Origin: Lysobacter sp.
GTDB lineage: Bacteria; Pseudomonadota; Gammaproteobacteria; Xanthomonadales; Xanthomonadaceae
Assembly (NCBI GenBank): GCA_030151365.1
Contig: JASLDW010000032.1
Span: forward strand, 49,170-113,169
Reading direction: 5' to 3'
DNA: 64,000 bases
Position 1 is the first letter of the stretch. Every line of letters starts with the position of its first letter. Under the pieces are notes generated by a model. The model saw nothing but the letters and a program-made list of their open reading frames with translations. It had not been told where the DNA came from and searched no databases. A program made the translations under genes and the position numbers. Below, piece by piece: positions 43,586-53,160 of this stretch.

Positions 43586-44477
43586 GCCCGAAGACGACGA
43601 TATCGACCCGCCGCTCGATCCCGAGACCGTCCGTCGCGAACGTCGCTGGCTGGGTAGGATCTCCGTCGCTGCAACGTTGATCCTGACGGTCTGCGGCCTG
43701 TACGCATGGCTGTGGGAGCCGCGCCAGCTGGTGGAACGTGACTACACCCTGCACCTGGCGAACTGGCCGGCGCAGTGCGATGGCCTGCGCATCGACCAGG
43801 TCACCGACCTCCACACCGGGTCGTGGATGAACGGCATCGACAATGTCGATCGCGTCGTGGCGAAACTCTCGGCCAGCGATTCCGATGTCGTGGTGTTCAC
43901 CGGCGACTACGTGATCCTCAGTGTGGTGCTGGGGAAATACGTCGATCCCGCGACGATCGCCGATCATCTCGCGCCACTCACGAAAACCAAGACCGTCTAT
44001 GCGGTGATGGGTAACCATGACTGGTGGGACGGCGGCCCGCGCGTCATCCGCGAATTCGAGCGCGTCGGCATTCGCGTGCTGGAGAACGAATCGACCCGCG
44101 TCGGCGTCCGCGATTGCGGCTTCAACCTGGTCGGCGTCGACGACCTCACCGCCGGCAAGCCGCAACCCCTGGCTGCCTATGCGCGCATCGATCCCGGCCT
44201 CCCGACCATCGCCCTCGAGCACGAGCCGGAAATGTTCCTCAAGCTTCCGGCGTCGACCGCGCTCGTGTTGGCGGGACATACGCATGGCGGCCAGGTGAAT
44301 CCGTTCGGGCTGCGCACGCCGTCGAAGTTCCGGCCGCGGTCGGCGGCGCTGAGCGGCGAGTACCACGTCGGCGAGCGCACGCTGTTCGTGTCACCCGGCA
44401 TCGGAACCAGCTGGTTGCCATTGCGGATGGGGCGCTATCCGGAGATCTCGCGGCTCACGCTGCGCAGCGGGCACTAG
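43557..44477 (+). CDS. Membrane-anchored metallophosphoesterase (YaeI-like)
   Basis: 306 residues. An acidic cytoplasmic start (EPEDDDIDPPLDPE), one transmembrane helix (~35-51), and a calcineurin-type domain outside: DQVTDLHTGSW (D-x-H), VVFTGDYVI, GNHDWWDG, ALEHEP and VLAGHTHGGQVN. The first motif has Thr before the Asp rather than the usual Ser. Homologues include E. coli YaeI, a phosphodiesterase. The start used overlaps the upstream carrier gene; an ATG three codons later (MRQTPIEP) is equally plausible. Confidence 0.9.
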   Translation: MLAMRQTPIEPEDDDIDPPLDPETVRRERRWLGRISVAATLILTVCGLYAWLWEPRQLVERDYTLHLANWPAQCDGLRIDQVTDLHTGSWMNGIDNVDRVVAKLSASDSDVVVFTGDYVILSVVLGKYVDPATIADHLAPLTKTKTVYAVMGNHDWWDGGPRVIREFERVGIRVLENESTRVGVRDCGFNLVGVDDLTAGKPQPLAAYARIDPGLPTIALEHEPEMFLKLPASTALVLAGHTHGGQVNPFGLRTPSKFRPRSAALSGEYHVGERTLFVSPGIGTSWLPLRMGRYPEISRLTLRSGH

Positions 44478-44520
44478 CACCCACTGAGCGCGCGTGTTGT
44501 GGCTTCTCGGAGATTTGAAA

Positions 44521-44543
44521 GCAACAGCTCGTGCGGCTGTTGC
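44521..44543. terminator. Terminator between the phosphoesterase and fadE
   Basis: GCAACAGC/GCTGTTGC stem with a seven-base loop between convergent genes; modest T-rich tail on the plus strand. Confidence 0.7.
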
Positions 44544-44599
44544 TCTTACTTCCGCTGCCTGACAGCCGCGACGGCGCACAGCCGGGCGATGCTTTCGCT

Positions 44600-47080
44600 T
44601 TACGCCACCGCCCGCGGCGACTGCCCCTCGCGCGCAACCAGATCGCGGTAGCCGGCGGACCGCAGCTCCTCCGGATCGAAGTCGTCGACGGTGATCGTGT
44701 CGAGGGTCATCGTTCGCAGTTCGCGCAGCTGCGCGGCTTCCTCGGAGGTGATCCAGCCTTCGCGCACGCCCTCGTTCAACTGGTCCTCGAACTCGAGCGC
44801 TTCGATGTCGCTGTTCTTCAGCGCCTTCATGAACTTGCGTTCGACCGGTTCGGCCATCACGAACTTCGGCAGGTAGCTGATGATGCGGCCGGCCGGGTTG
44901 TTCTCGCCCGGTGTGGTGAAGATGCCTTCGGCGAGGCGGTCGCGGGCATCGCTGGGCGTCATCAGCAGGCTCGCGACCTTGTGCCCGAGGCGATCGCTCG
45001 GCGCCTGGGCGCGACGGCCCCACGGGAAGATGATCGGCCACAGCAGCCACGCCACCGGGCGCACGGGGAAGTTGCGCAGCGCGCCCGAGAGCGCGGTTTC
45101 GATCTTGTTGACGGCGTCGTGGAAGGCCCAGGCCAGCAACGGCTGGTCGCTTGCCGGGCGGCCTTCGTCCTCGTAGCGCTTGAGCATGCTGCTGGCGATG
45201 TAGAGCTGGCTCAGCACGTCGCCCAGGCGGCCCGACAGCGACTCCTTGAACTTCAGCTTGCCGCCCAGCATCAGCATCGAGACGTCGGCCATCACCGCGA
45301 GGTTGGCGGAGTAGCGGTTCATCTTGCGGTAGTAGCGGCGGGTGTAGTCATCGCCCGGCGCCTTGCCGAATTGCGCCCAGCTGAGGCCGAACCACAGGCT
45401 GCGCACGGCGTTGGAGATCGCCGCGCCGATGTGGCCGAACAGCGCGCCATCGAAGGCGCTGATGCGTTCACCGGGATCGGCGATCTGGGTCGCCTTCATC
45501 TCCTTCATCACCCACGGATGGCAGAGGATCGCGCCCTGGCCGAAGATCATCAGCGAGCGCGTCATGATGTTGGCGCCCTCGACGGTGATCGCCACCGGCG
45601 ATGCCTGCCAGGCGCGGCCGGCGAAGTTGCGCGGGCCGAGGATGATGCCCTTGCCGCCGATCACGTCCATCACTTCCTTGGCGACTTCGCGGCCCATGGT
45701 CGTGCAGTGGTACTTGGAGATCGTCGACGGCACCGCCGGGTTTTCGCCGCGCGCGACCGCCGCCGCGGTGGCCTGCGACAGCGCGCTGATCGCATAGGCG
45801 TGGCCGCCCATGCGCGCAAGCGATTCCTCGACGCCCTCGAAACGCCCGATCGAGAGACCGAACTGCTTGCGGATGCGCGCATAGCTGCCGGTCACGACCG
45901 CGCCCATCCGCGCGCCGCCGCTGGCGGTGGAGGGCAGAGTGATCGAACGCCCGATCGACAGGCATTCCATCAGCATCCGCCAGCCCTGGCCGGCGTAGTC
46001 TTCGCCGCCGATCAGTTGCGACAGCGGCACGAAGACGTCGCGTCCGCGGATCGGGCCGTTCTGGAACGGCGAATTGAGCGGGAAGTGGCGGCGGCCGATT
46101 TCCAGGCCTTCGGAATCGCGCGGCACCAGCGCCAGCGAAATGCCGATGTCCTTCTTGTCGCCCAGCAGTCCGTCGGGGTCGTACATGCGGAAGGCCACGC
46201 CGATCAGGGTCGCCACCGGCGCCAGGGTGATGTAGCGCTTGTTGAGCGTCAGGCGCACGCCCAGCACCTTGGCGCCATTCCAGTCGCCGCTGCAGACGAT
46301 GCCGTAGTCGGGGATCGAGGTGGCGTCGGAGCCGGCGAACGGACCGGTCAGCGCGAAACACGGCACTTCCCGACCGTCGGCGAGCCGCGGCAGGTAGTGC
46401 GCCTTCTGTTCGTCGGTGCCGTAGTGCATCAGCAGTTCCGCCGGGCCCAGCGAGTTCGGCACGCCGACGGTCGAACTCACCACCGTCGAGATCGATGCCA
46501 GCTTCTGGATCACCCGGTGGTTCATCAGCGCCGAGAAGCCGAGGCCGCCGTATTCCTTCGGGATGTTGAGGCCGAAGAACTTGTTGCGCTTGACGTAATC
46601 CCACATCTCCGGCGGCAGGTCGGCGCGGACGTGGTCGATCTCCCAGTTGTCGACCATCCGGCACAGCTCCTCGCAGGGACCGTCGAGGTAGGCCTGCTCT
46701 TCCGCGGTCAGTTCCGGCTTCGGCAACTTCAGCAGTTGCGACCAGTCCGGCATGCCCGAGAACAGTTGTCCCTCGAAACCGACGGTGCCGGCTTCCAGCG
46801 CGGTGCGCTCGGTGTCGGACAGCGGCGGCAGGACGCGCGTATAGAACTTCAGCAGTGGGGCGGTCACCAGCGGCTTGCGAATCGCAGGCACCAGCAGCGC
46901 GATCGCGACCAGCGCGCAAAGCACCGCGATGACCACGGTGAGCGTGGTGCTTCCGCCGACGAACCAGGCCACCAGCAGGAACGCCGCCACCAGCGCCGAC
47001 CACAGCGCGAGGCTCCAACGGTTGTAGGCCGCGATGCCGGTGGCGATCACGAGGGCGAACAGGGGAAGGACGATGCTCAT
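44600..47080 (-). CDS. fadE: Acyl-CoA dehydrogenase FadE
   Basis: First step of fatty-acid beta-oxidation, FAD-dependent. 826 residues, close to E. coli FadE (814). Two or three N-terminal membrane helices (~3-70), then the acyl-CoA dehydrogenase core: YVKRNKFFGLNIPKEYGGLGFSA, CFALTGPFAGSDATSIPD, LNKRYITLAPVA, ECLSIGRSITLPS and VAITVEGANIMTRSLMIFGQGA. The FadE-specific C-terminal region (DUF1974) follows. The start ATG gives MSIVLPLF; the long frame beyond it is antisense to tetR. Divergent from tetR across a 165-base promoter region, which suggests control by that repressor. Confidence 0.95.
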   Translation of the reverse strand: MSIVLPLFALVIATGIAAYNRWSLALWSALVAAFLLVAWFVGGSTTLTVVIAVLCALVAIALLVPAIRKPLVTAPLLKFYTRVLPPLSDTERTALEAGTVGFEGQLFSGMPDWSQLLKLPKPELTAEEQAYLDGPCEELCRMVDNWEIDHVRADLPPEMWDYVKRNKFFGLNIPKEYGGLGFSALMNHRVIQKLASISTVVSSTVGVPNSLGPAELLMHYGTDEQKAHYLPRLADGREVPCFALTGPFAGSDATSIPDYGIVCSGDWNGAKVLGVRLTLNKRYITLAPVATLIGVAFRMYDPDGLLGDKKDIGISLALVPRDSEGLEIGRRHFPLNSPFQNGPIRGRDVFVPLSQLIGGEDYAGQGWRMLMECLSIGRSITLPSTASGGARMGAVVTGSYARIRKQFGLSIGRFEGVEESLARMGGHAYAISALSQATAAAVARGENPAVPSTISKYHCTTMGREVAKEVMDVIGGKGIILGPRNFAGRAWQASPVAITVEGANIMTRSLMIFGQGAILCHPWVMKEMKATQIADPGERISAFDGALFGHIGAAISNAVRSLWFGLSWAQFGKAPGDDYTRRYYRKMNRYSANLAVMADVSMLMLGGKLKFKESLSGRLGDVLSQLYIASSMLKRYEDEGRPASDQPLLAWAFHDAVNKIETALSGALRNFPVRPVAWLLWPIIFPWGRRAQAPSDRLGHKVASLLMTPSDARDRLAEGIFTTPGENNPAGRIISYLPKFVMAEPVERKFMKALKNSDIEALEFEDQLNEGVREGWITSEEAAQLRELRTMTLDTITVDDFDPEELRSAGYRDLVAREGQSPRAVA

Positions 47081-47210
47081 GACAGCTCCGCTGAAATTCA
47101 AACAATCGAATGAATGAACAAGAGCGTATACCATGCCCCCGTTCTTTTCCATACTTAAGCGTATTGATTGGTGTCGATGCGCGTCAAGTTGCGCCGCACC
47201 ATACGCACTT

Positions 47211-47240
47211 TGACGGAACCGTACGGTGACGCGTAAACTG
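47211..47240 (+). promoter_or_regulatory. tetR promoter with embedded palindrome
   Basis: TTGACG at 47211-47216 and TAAACT at 47235-47240 with an 18-base spacer. The 10-bp palindrome ACCGTACGGT (47219-47228) sits inside the spacer, where a repressor would block polymerase. The -10 ends 5 bases before the ATG, so the mRNA would be leaderless or nearly so. A second imperfect repeat, ATAC-N6-GTAT, lies at 47151-47164 nearer fadE. Confidence 0.5.
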
Positions 47241-47245
47241 GCCCG

Positions 47246-47848
47246 ATGACTGACCAAATCGCATCGATCACCGGCAAGGCGGATCGCGCCGGCCGCCTCA
47301 GCGCCGACGACTGGGCGGCGGCGGCCCTGCAGCAAATCGGAGAACAGGGTGTGCCAGCCCTCGCGGTCGAACCCCTGGCACGCCGGCTCGGCGTGACCAA
47401 GGGAAGTTTCTACTGGCACTTCCCGACCCGCGATGCCCTGTTGCAGGCCGCCCTCGACCGCTGGGAACAATACGAACAGGCGCAGGTGTTCGATCGCCTC
47501 GAAGCGATCGATGATCCGCGCGCGCGCCTGGAGCAGCTCTTCCAGCTGGCCGCGCACGACGACGTTTCGCACGTCATCTATGGCCAACTGTTGCGCGCGA
47601 TGGACAACCCGATCGTGCAGCCCGCCGTCACCCGCATCTCGCGCCGCCGGCTGGAATGGGTCACCGATTCCTTCCGCCGCGCCGGCTTCGACTCCGAGAC
47701 CGCGCGCTATCGCGCCCGCCTCGTCTACTCCGCCTACATCGGCTTCCTGCAGTTGAACCTGCAACTGCCGCAGGACCGGCCGCCCAAGGAAGAGTACGAG
47801 GCGTATGTCGCCCACATGATGACGACACTGATTCCAAAACATCGATGA
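47246..47848 (+). CDS. TetR/AcrR-family repressor
   Basis: 200 residues. N-terminal helix-turn-helix ~20-65 with the family text ALAVEPLARRLGVTKGSFYWHFPTRDALLQAAL; the ligand-binding helical C-terminal part is variable. It lies between fadE (divergent) and pckG (10 bases downstream, same strand), so it probably senses an acyl-CoA or related metabolite and controls fatty-acid oxidation together with gluconeogenesis, like FadR/PsrA regulators do elsewhere. Effector and targets are inferred from position. Confidence 0.9.
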   Translation: MTDQIASITGKADRAGRLSADDWAAAALQQIGEQGVPALAVEPLARRLGVTKGSFYWHFPTRDALLQAALDRWEQYEQAQVFDRLEAIDDPRARLEQLFQLAAHDDVSHVIYGQLLRAMDNPIVQPAVTRISRRRLEWVTDSFRRAGFDSETARYRARLVYSAYIGFLQLNLQLPQDRPPKEEYEAYVAHMMTTLIPKHR

Positions 47849-47858
47849 GGAAAGGGCA

Positions 47859-49634
47859 ATGAGCCAGCACGAAGCGAACGCGTCGAGCCTCGACGCATTG
47901 AACCAGTGGGTGCTCGAAGTCGCCCAGCTCACCCGGCCGGACCGCATCCACTGGTGCGACGGCAGCGATGCCGAGAACGATGCGCTCGTCGAGCAGATGC
48001 TGGCCGACGGAACGCTGCACCGGTTGAACGCGGAAACCAATCCGGGCAGCTACCTGCACCGCTCGCATCCGGACGACGTCGCCCGCGTGGAACACCTGAC
48101 CTTCGTCTGCACCAGCGAGCGCGATGACGCCGGCCCCAACAACCACTGGATGGCACCCGACGAGGCGCGCGCGAAGATGCGCACGCTGTTCGATGGCTGC
48201 ATGAAGGGCCGCACCATGTACGTGGTGCCGTATTGCATGGGGCCGATCGATTCGCCGCTGTCGCGTTGTGGCGTCGAGATCACCGATTCGCCCTACGTGG
48301 TGGCCAACATGCGCGTGATGACGCGGATGGGCGCCGCGGCGCTGGCGCGGATCGAGCGCGAAGGAGGCTTCGTCAAGGGACTGCATTCCACCGGCGAACT
48401 CGACCCCGACCGCCGCTTCATCATGCATTTCCCCGAAGACCTGGAAATCCAGTCGTTCGGTTCCGGCTACGGTGGCAACGCGCTGCTCGGCAAGAAGTGC
48501 CATGCCCTGCGCATCGCCTCCCACCAGGCGCACAAGGAAGGCTGGCTGGCCGAACACATGCTGATCCTCGGCATCGAGAACCCGAAAGGCGAGAAGCACT
48601 ACATCGCCGCGGCATTCCCCAGCGCCTGCGGCAAGACCAACCTCGCGATGCTGATCCCGCCGGAGGGCTACCGCAAGGATGGCTGGAAGATCACCACCAT
48701 CGGCGACGACATCTGCTGGATGCGCCCTGGCGCCGACGGCCGCCTGCACGCCATCAATCCCGAAGCAGGCTTCTTCGGCGTGGCGCCGGGGACGTCGCGG
48801 AAGTCGAACCCCAATGCATTGGCTTCGATCCAGCAGAACACCATCTTCACCAACGTCGCCGTCACCGACGACAACCAGCCGTGGTGGGAAGGCCTCGACA
48901 AGCGCGTGCCGGTCACCGACTGGAAGGGCAATGCCTACGGACCCGATGCGAAGCATCCGGCGGCGCACCCCAATTCGCGCTTCACCGTGAGCGCGAAGGA
49001 ATGCCCGTCGTATTCGTCCGAATCCGAAGCGCCGCAGGGCGTGCCGATTTCGGCGATCGTCTTCGGTGGCCGTCGCGCCTCGCTGGTGCCGCTGGTGTTC
49101 GAGGCGCGCGACTGGGCGCACGGCGTCCTGGTCGGTGCGGCGATGGGCTCGGAGACCACGGCCGCCGCCACCGGCGCGGTCGGCGTGATGCGCCGCGACC
49201 CGATGGCGATGAAGCCGTTCTGCGGCTACAACTTCGCCGACTACTTCGGCCATTGGCTGTCCTTCGACAAGCCAGGCGCGAGGCTGCCGAAGATCTTCCA
49301 CGTCAACTGGTTCCGCAAGGGCGACCAGGGCGACTTCCTGTGGCCGGGCTTCGGCGACAACATGCGGGTGCTGGAGTGGATGCTGAAGCGCGTCGATGGC
49401 GAGGTGGGCGCGATCGAGACCCCGATCGGCAATCTGCCGGATCCGACGGACGTCAATCTGGATGGCGTCGAGTTGACAGCGGAAGCCCGCGAAAAGCTGT
49501 TCGGTTACGACCGCGCCGGCTGGGCCGCCGAGTTCGAGCACATCGGCGAGTACCTGCGCGAGTACGGCGAACGCATGCCGGGTGCGCTGGAAGACGAGCG
49601 GGCGAGGATCGCAAAGGTGCTTTCGAACGGTTGA
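47859..49634 (+). CDS. pckG: Phosphoenolpyruvate carboxykinase (GTP)
   Basis: Converts oxaloacetate and GTP to PEP, the entry step of gluconeogenesis. 591 residues, the GTP-dependent family, unlike the ATP type of enterobacteria. Recognisable are YVVPYCMGPIDSPLSRCGVEITDSPYV (substrate loop), the kinase-1a P-loop FPSACGKTNLAML (with its reactive cysteine), TIGDDICWMRPG (metal site), and the guanine-binding FCGYNFADYFGHWL. The start follows GGAAAGGG. Ten bases after tetR, so probably co-transcribed; terminator downstream. Confidence 0.97.
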   Translation: MSQHEANASSLDALNQWVLEVAQLTRPDRIHWCDGSDAENDALVEQMLADGTLHRLNAETNPGSYLHRSHPDDVARVEHLTFVCTSERDDAGPNNHWMAPDEARAKMRTLFDGCMKGRTMYVVPYCMGPIDSPLSRCGVEITDSPYVVANMRVMTRMGAAALARIEREGGFVKGLHSTGELDPDRRFIMHFPEDLEIQSFGSGYGGNALLGKKCHALRIASHQAHKEGWLAEHMLILGIENPKGEKHYIAAAFPSACGKTNLAMLIPPEGYRKDGWKITTIGDDICWMRPGADGRLHAINPEAGFFGVAPGTSRKSNPNALASIQQNTIFTNVAVTDDNQPWWEGLDKRVPVTDWKGNAYGPDAKHPAAHPNSRFTVSAKECPSYSSESEAPQGVPISAIVFGGRRASLVPLVFEARDWAHGVLVGAAMGSETTAAATGAVGVMRRDPMAMKPFCGYNFADYFGHWLSFDKPGARLPKIFHVNWFRKGDQGDFLWPGFGDNMRVLEWMLKRVDGEVGAIETPIGNLPDPTDVNLDGVELTAEAREKLFGYDRAGWAAEFEHIGEYLREYGERMPGALEDERARIAKVLSNG

Positions 49635-49784
49635 CACGCACGGGAAATTTTTTCCCCGGACGCTTGCCAAGGTCGTCGCGCGAAGAACGAACGAACGGTT
49701 TTTTTGGTTGACGTCGAGCGCGAAATTCGTCGCCGCCGTTTATCGATTGCACACCTACTTGTATTGGAAATAAACAAAATCTTC

Positions 49785-49817
49785 CCGGACGGATCATGAA
49801 TGGCCGTCCGGTATTTT
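49785..49817 (+). terminator. Terminator after pckG
   Basis: CCGGACGG/CCGTCCGG stem with an 11-base loop, flanked by AAAAT and ATTTT. It lies about 150 bases past the pckG stop, just before the receptor leader element. The stretch 49635-49784 between holds A/T runs but no other feature I can name. Confidence 0.75.
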
Positions 49818-49834
49818 GTTAAAGAATTGTATCT
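49816..49834 (+). promoter_or_regulatory. TTGTTAA-type element upstream of receptor 1
   Basis: TTGTTAAAGAATTGTATCT, about 83 bases before the receptor ATG. The same 19-base block, with four differences, occurs upstream of receptor 2, and its first 11 bases recur upstream of the outer-membrane-like gene at 56611-57432. Confidence 0.5.
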
Positions 49835-49916
49835 GCAAAATGGCCCCCGTCAGGCACGTTGCAATGCGATGCCTGGACGTCAATCCGTGTTTTCCTCCCA
49901 TGGGGTCCAAATCAAA

Positions 49917-52900
49917 ATGGCATCAAAATCCCTCAAAACCACAATGCGCGTCAGCGGATTGGCAGTCGCGCTGAGCCTCTGCTTCGCAGGCACCGCGTAT
50001 GCCCAGTCGACGACCGGCAGCGTGTACGGCAATGCCGCGCCCGGTGAAACCATCACGCTCGTCAGCGAGACCGGTTTCGCCCGCACCGTGACCGCGGACA
50101 GCACCGGCCGCTACAACGCGGGCAACCTGCCCGTCGGCGCCTATACCGTCACGGCGAAGAAGGGCGACCAGGTCGTCGGGACCCAACAGATCATGGTCCG
50201 CGTCAGCTCCGGCACGGAAGCGTCCTTCGCGGGCGCGCAGCAGGGTTCGGCGACCAACGAACTGGGGACCATTACCGTCACCTCCGCGGGCGCCGGCATC
50301 GACGTGACGCAGGTCGACTCGCGCACGGTCATCACCGCCAAGGACCTGGCCGTGCTGCCGGTGGCGCACAGTGCCGAAGCCATCGCACTGCTTGCCCCGG
50401 GAACGGTGAAGGGCAGCGGCTACTTCAACAACGGCAACGTCGTTTCGTTCGGTGGCGCCGGCGTCACCGAGAATGCCTATTACATCAACGGCTTCAATGT
50501 TTCGGATCCGCTGGCGAACCTGGGCGGCCTTGGCCTGCCATACGGTTCGATCGCCCAGCAGGAAACCTACACCGGCGGCTACAGCGCGATGTACGGCCGC
50601 TCCGATGGCGGCGTGATCAGCCAGGTCGGCAAGCGCGGCACCAAGGACTGGCACTTCGGTGGACAGGTCACCTGGCGCCCGAAGCAGCTGGCTTCCGCGC
50701 CAAAGGACATCTACTACCCCACGCCGACGGGACCGCAAGGCGTGGCCGGCACCTATCCCGGCGAGACCGATTCCACCTGCACGCCGCCGGTCGCCGGGCA
50801 GTACTGCTGGAACTATCCGGGGGGTGGCAGCCTCTATCGCGACCGCAGCAAGGACAAGACGTGGAACACCACCTATGACGCCTACATCGGCGGCCCGCTG
50901 GTGCCGGACAAGCTGTTCTTCTTCCTGTCGGCCGAGAAGTCCAAGGACACCTATGTCAGCACGGGCCTGAATACGCTGGGTTCGGCGCGTTCCTACATCG
51001 ACAGTCCGTCGACCAAGGTCTACGGCAAGATCGACTGGAACATCAACGATTCCAATATCTTCGAACTGACCGGGATCAAGGAAAACGATCATTCCCAGGG
51101 CAGCCGGTATGCGGTGGGCGGCGGAACCAGCAGCTACGGGACCGATGGCGCGTTCCTCGGCAACGCGACGCCGACGAAGCAGAACACCTTCGTCTACATC
51201 GCCAAGTACACCAATTACCTGACCGACAACCTGAACTTCTCCGTGTTGTACGGCAAGGACGTGGTGCACAACCCGACGATGCTCGCGGCCCTGTCGCCCC
51301 TGCCGAACATCGCGAACACGCAGTACATTCCCCCGGCCTACGTTCCGGCCGGCGGCCTCGACCTGCCGCAGGTTTCCAACAGCGGCGCGACGCCGGACGC
51401 GCGACTGCAGGCCACCGGCGTGCGCTTCGACGTCGAATACAAGATCGGTTCGCACCAGATCACCGGCGGCATCGACAACATGACGTATACCGCCGTCGGC
51501 GAGGGCGCCTCGACGTCGGGGCCGGGCTACTACTGGAACTATCGCCCGAACGGCGTGAACGTCCGCCAGTACTTCTTCAATACCCAGGCGTCGATGTCCG
51601 TGGTGCAGAAGGCGGTCTACCTCGAGGACAGCTGGCAGGTCACCGACCGCTTCCTGCTCAAGGCCGGCCTGCGCAGCGACGATTTCAACAACAAGAACAG
51701 CGCCGGCCAGAGTTACGTGCACGAGAAGCACCAGATCGCCCCGCGCATCGGCTTCTCCTGGGACCTGAAGGGCGACTCGACGATGAAGCTGTTCGGCAAC
51801 GTCGGGCGTTATTACCTCGCGCTGCCCAACGAAGTCGCGATCCGCGGCGCTTCGCCGTCCACGTACTACTACCAGAACTACAGCTACACCGGCGTCGACG
51901 CGAACGGGCAGCCGACCGGGCTGGTCTACCTGCCGAATCCCGACACCGCGAACGGCGGCTACTCGGGCAACAACGAATTCGGCCAGGTCCCCGATCCGAA
52001 CTCGATCGCATCGTCGAACCTCAAGCCGCAGTATCAGGATGAAGCCATCCTTGGCTACGACTACCAGTTCAGCAAGAAGTGGGTGGCGGGTGCGAAGCTG
52101 ACCTATCGCAAGATCGGCACGATCATCGACGACTGGTGCGATACCCAATACATCTCCGACAAGCTGGACGCCAGCGGGCTCGGTTCGGCCAACTACAACG
52201 TTTCGGGCTGTTACATCATCAACCCGGGCCGGACGAACACGTTCCACATCGCCAAGGCCGACGGCAGCGGATACACCGACGTCACCATGACCAATGCCGA
52301 CCTCGGATTCGGCAGCCTCAAGCCGATCCGCAAGTACGAAGCCCTCGACCTGTACCTGGAACATCCGTTCGACGGCAAGTGGCAATGGCGCATGGACTAC
52401 ACCTGGAGCCGGAACCCGGGCAATACCGAAGGGCAGGTGCGCTCGGACATCGGCCAGACCGACGTTTCCAAGACGGAGGACTGGGACTCCGCGGGCCTGA
52501 TGGCCTATTCGTATGGCTACATGGCCAACGACCGGCGTCACTCACTGCGCATGCGCGGCATGTACCAGTTCGCTCCGGAATGGCTGCTGACGGGCAAGTT
52601 GCTTGTGCAATCTGGCGTTCCGAAGAACTGCCTCGGCTACTACTTCAATGATGACGATCCCATCGGTTACGGCTCCGCGTACCACACCTGCTTCAACCAG
52701 CCGTCGCCCCCGGGCAAGGAGCACGGCCCCTGGACCAAGCAGCTCGACCTGGGCGTCGTCTATCGGCCACGGTATTTCGACAAGAAGCTGACGGTGGCAC
52801 TCGATGTGTTCAACATCACCAACGACCGCAAGCCGCTGCAGTACAACCCGACGCTCGAGGCGAGCTCCAATCCCGACCACGGCGATGGCACCATTTCGTC

Positions 52901-52970
52901 GACGTACGGATTGCCGCTTTATTTCCAGACGCCCCGATACGTCCAGTTGAGCGTGAGCTACGACTACTGA
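49917..52970 (+). CDS. Oar-type TonB-dependent receptor, copy 1
   Basis: 1017 residues. Signal peptide 1-29 (ends AYA-Q). A carboxypeptidase-regulatory-like (CarboxypepD_reg) domain at ~30-105 (GSVYGNAAPGETITLVSETG) is followed by a TonB-box/plug region starting ELGTITVTSAGAGIDVTQVD and containing INGFNVSDPLANLGGLGLPYGS and YGRSDGG. The ~800-residue beta-barrel ends in aromatic YVQLSVSYDY, the outer-membrane assembly signal. TonB-dependent uptake of an unknown substrate (Oar-like receptors are tied to peptides and adhesion). Longer in-frame starts lie in the leader; the chosen ATG matches copy 2 exactly. Tandem paralogue of the next gene. Confidence 0.93.
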   Translation: MASKSLKTTMRVSGLAVALSLCFAGTAYAQSTTGSVYGNAAPGETITLVSETGFARTVTADSTGRYNAGNLPVGAYTVTAKKGDQVVGTQQIMVRVSSGTEASFAGAQQGSATNELGTITVTSAGAGIDVTQVDSRTVITAKDLAVLPVAHSAEAIALLAPGTVKGSGYFNNGNVVSFGGAGVTENAYYINGFNVSDPLANLGGLGLPYGSIAQQETYTGGYSAMYGRSDGGVISQVGKRGTKDWHFGGQVTWRPKQLASAPKDIYYPTPTGPQGVAGTYPGETDSTCTPPVAGQYCWNYPGGGSLYRDRSKDKTWNTTYDAYIGGPLVPDKLFFFLSAEKSKDTYVSTGLNTLGSARSYIDSPSTKVYGKIDWNINDSNIFELTGIKENDHSQGSRYAVGGGTSSYGTDGAFLGNATPTKQNTFVYIAKYTNYLTDNLNFSVLYGKDVVHNPTMLAALSPLPNIANTQYIPPAYVPAGGLDLPQVSNSGATPDARLQATGVRFDVEYKIGSHQITGGIDNMTYTAVGEGASTSGPGYYWNYRPNGVNVRQYFFNTQASMSVVQKAVYLEDSWQVTDRFLLKAGLRSDDFNNKNSAGQSYVHEKHQIAPRIGFSWDLKGDSTMKLFGNVGRYYLALPNEVAIRGASPSTYYYQNYSYTGVDANGQPTGLVYLPNPDTANGGYSGNNEFGQVPDPNSIASSNLKPQYQDEAILGYDYQFSKKWVAGAKLTYRKIGTIIDDWCDTQYISDKLDASGLGSANYNVSGCYIINPGRTNTFHIAKADGSGYTDVTMTNADLGFGSLKPIRKYEALDLYLEHPFDGKWQWRMDYTWSRNPGNTEGQVRSDIGQTDVSKTEDWDSAGLMAYSYGYMANDRRHSLRMRGMYQFAPEWLLTGKLLVQSGVPKNCLGYYFNDDDPIGYGSAYHTCFNQPSPPGKEHGPWTKQLDLGVVYRPRYFDKKLTVALDVFNITNDRKPLQYNPTLEASSNPDHGDGTISSTYGLPLYFQTPRYVQLSVSYDY

Positions 52971-52995
52971 TCCATCGGACATTCGTGAAGTCAGG

Positions 52996-53025
52996 AAACG
53001 GCCTCCTTCGGGAGGCCGTTTTTTT
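52996..53025 (+). terminator. Terminator after receptor 1
   Basis: AAACGGCCTCC-TTCG-GGAGGCCGTTT followed by Ts; 25 bases after the stop. Shows the two receptors are separate units. Confidence 0.95.
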
Positions 53026-53084
53026 GCGTTGCAACAAGGGGCGCGATGACAAACCAAACCCAGGATAAAGGCTTGCCGGAAAAA

Positions 53085-53100
53085 TGTGATTCAAGTCACA
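53085..53100. promoter_or_regulatory. Perfect CRP/Clp-type box upstream of receptor 2
   Basis: TGTGA-TTCAAG-TCACA: a full match to the TGTGA-N6-TCACA consensus bound by CRP and by Clp, its xanthomonad counterpart. About 160 bases before the receptor 2 ATG and 60 before the TTGTTAA-type element. No such box is seen before receptor 1. Confidence 0.75.
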
Positions 53101-53160
53101 TATTCATTCAGGCCTTGTCAACCAGCCAACAGAAAAAAAACATGAATGGGGAGACTTGGC

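Noticed and set aside
44531..47113. 860-codon plus-strand open frame
   Set aside because: Shadow of fadE on the other strand; composition is histidine/arginine/glutamine-rich and lacks any domain.
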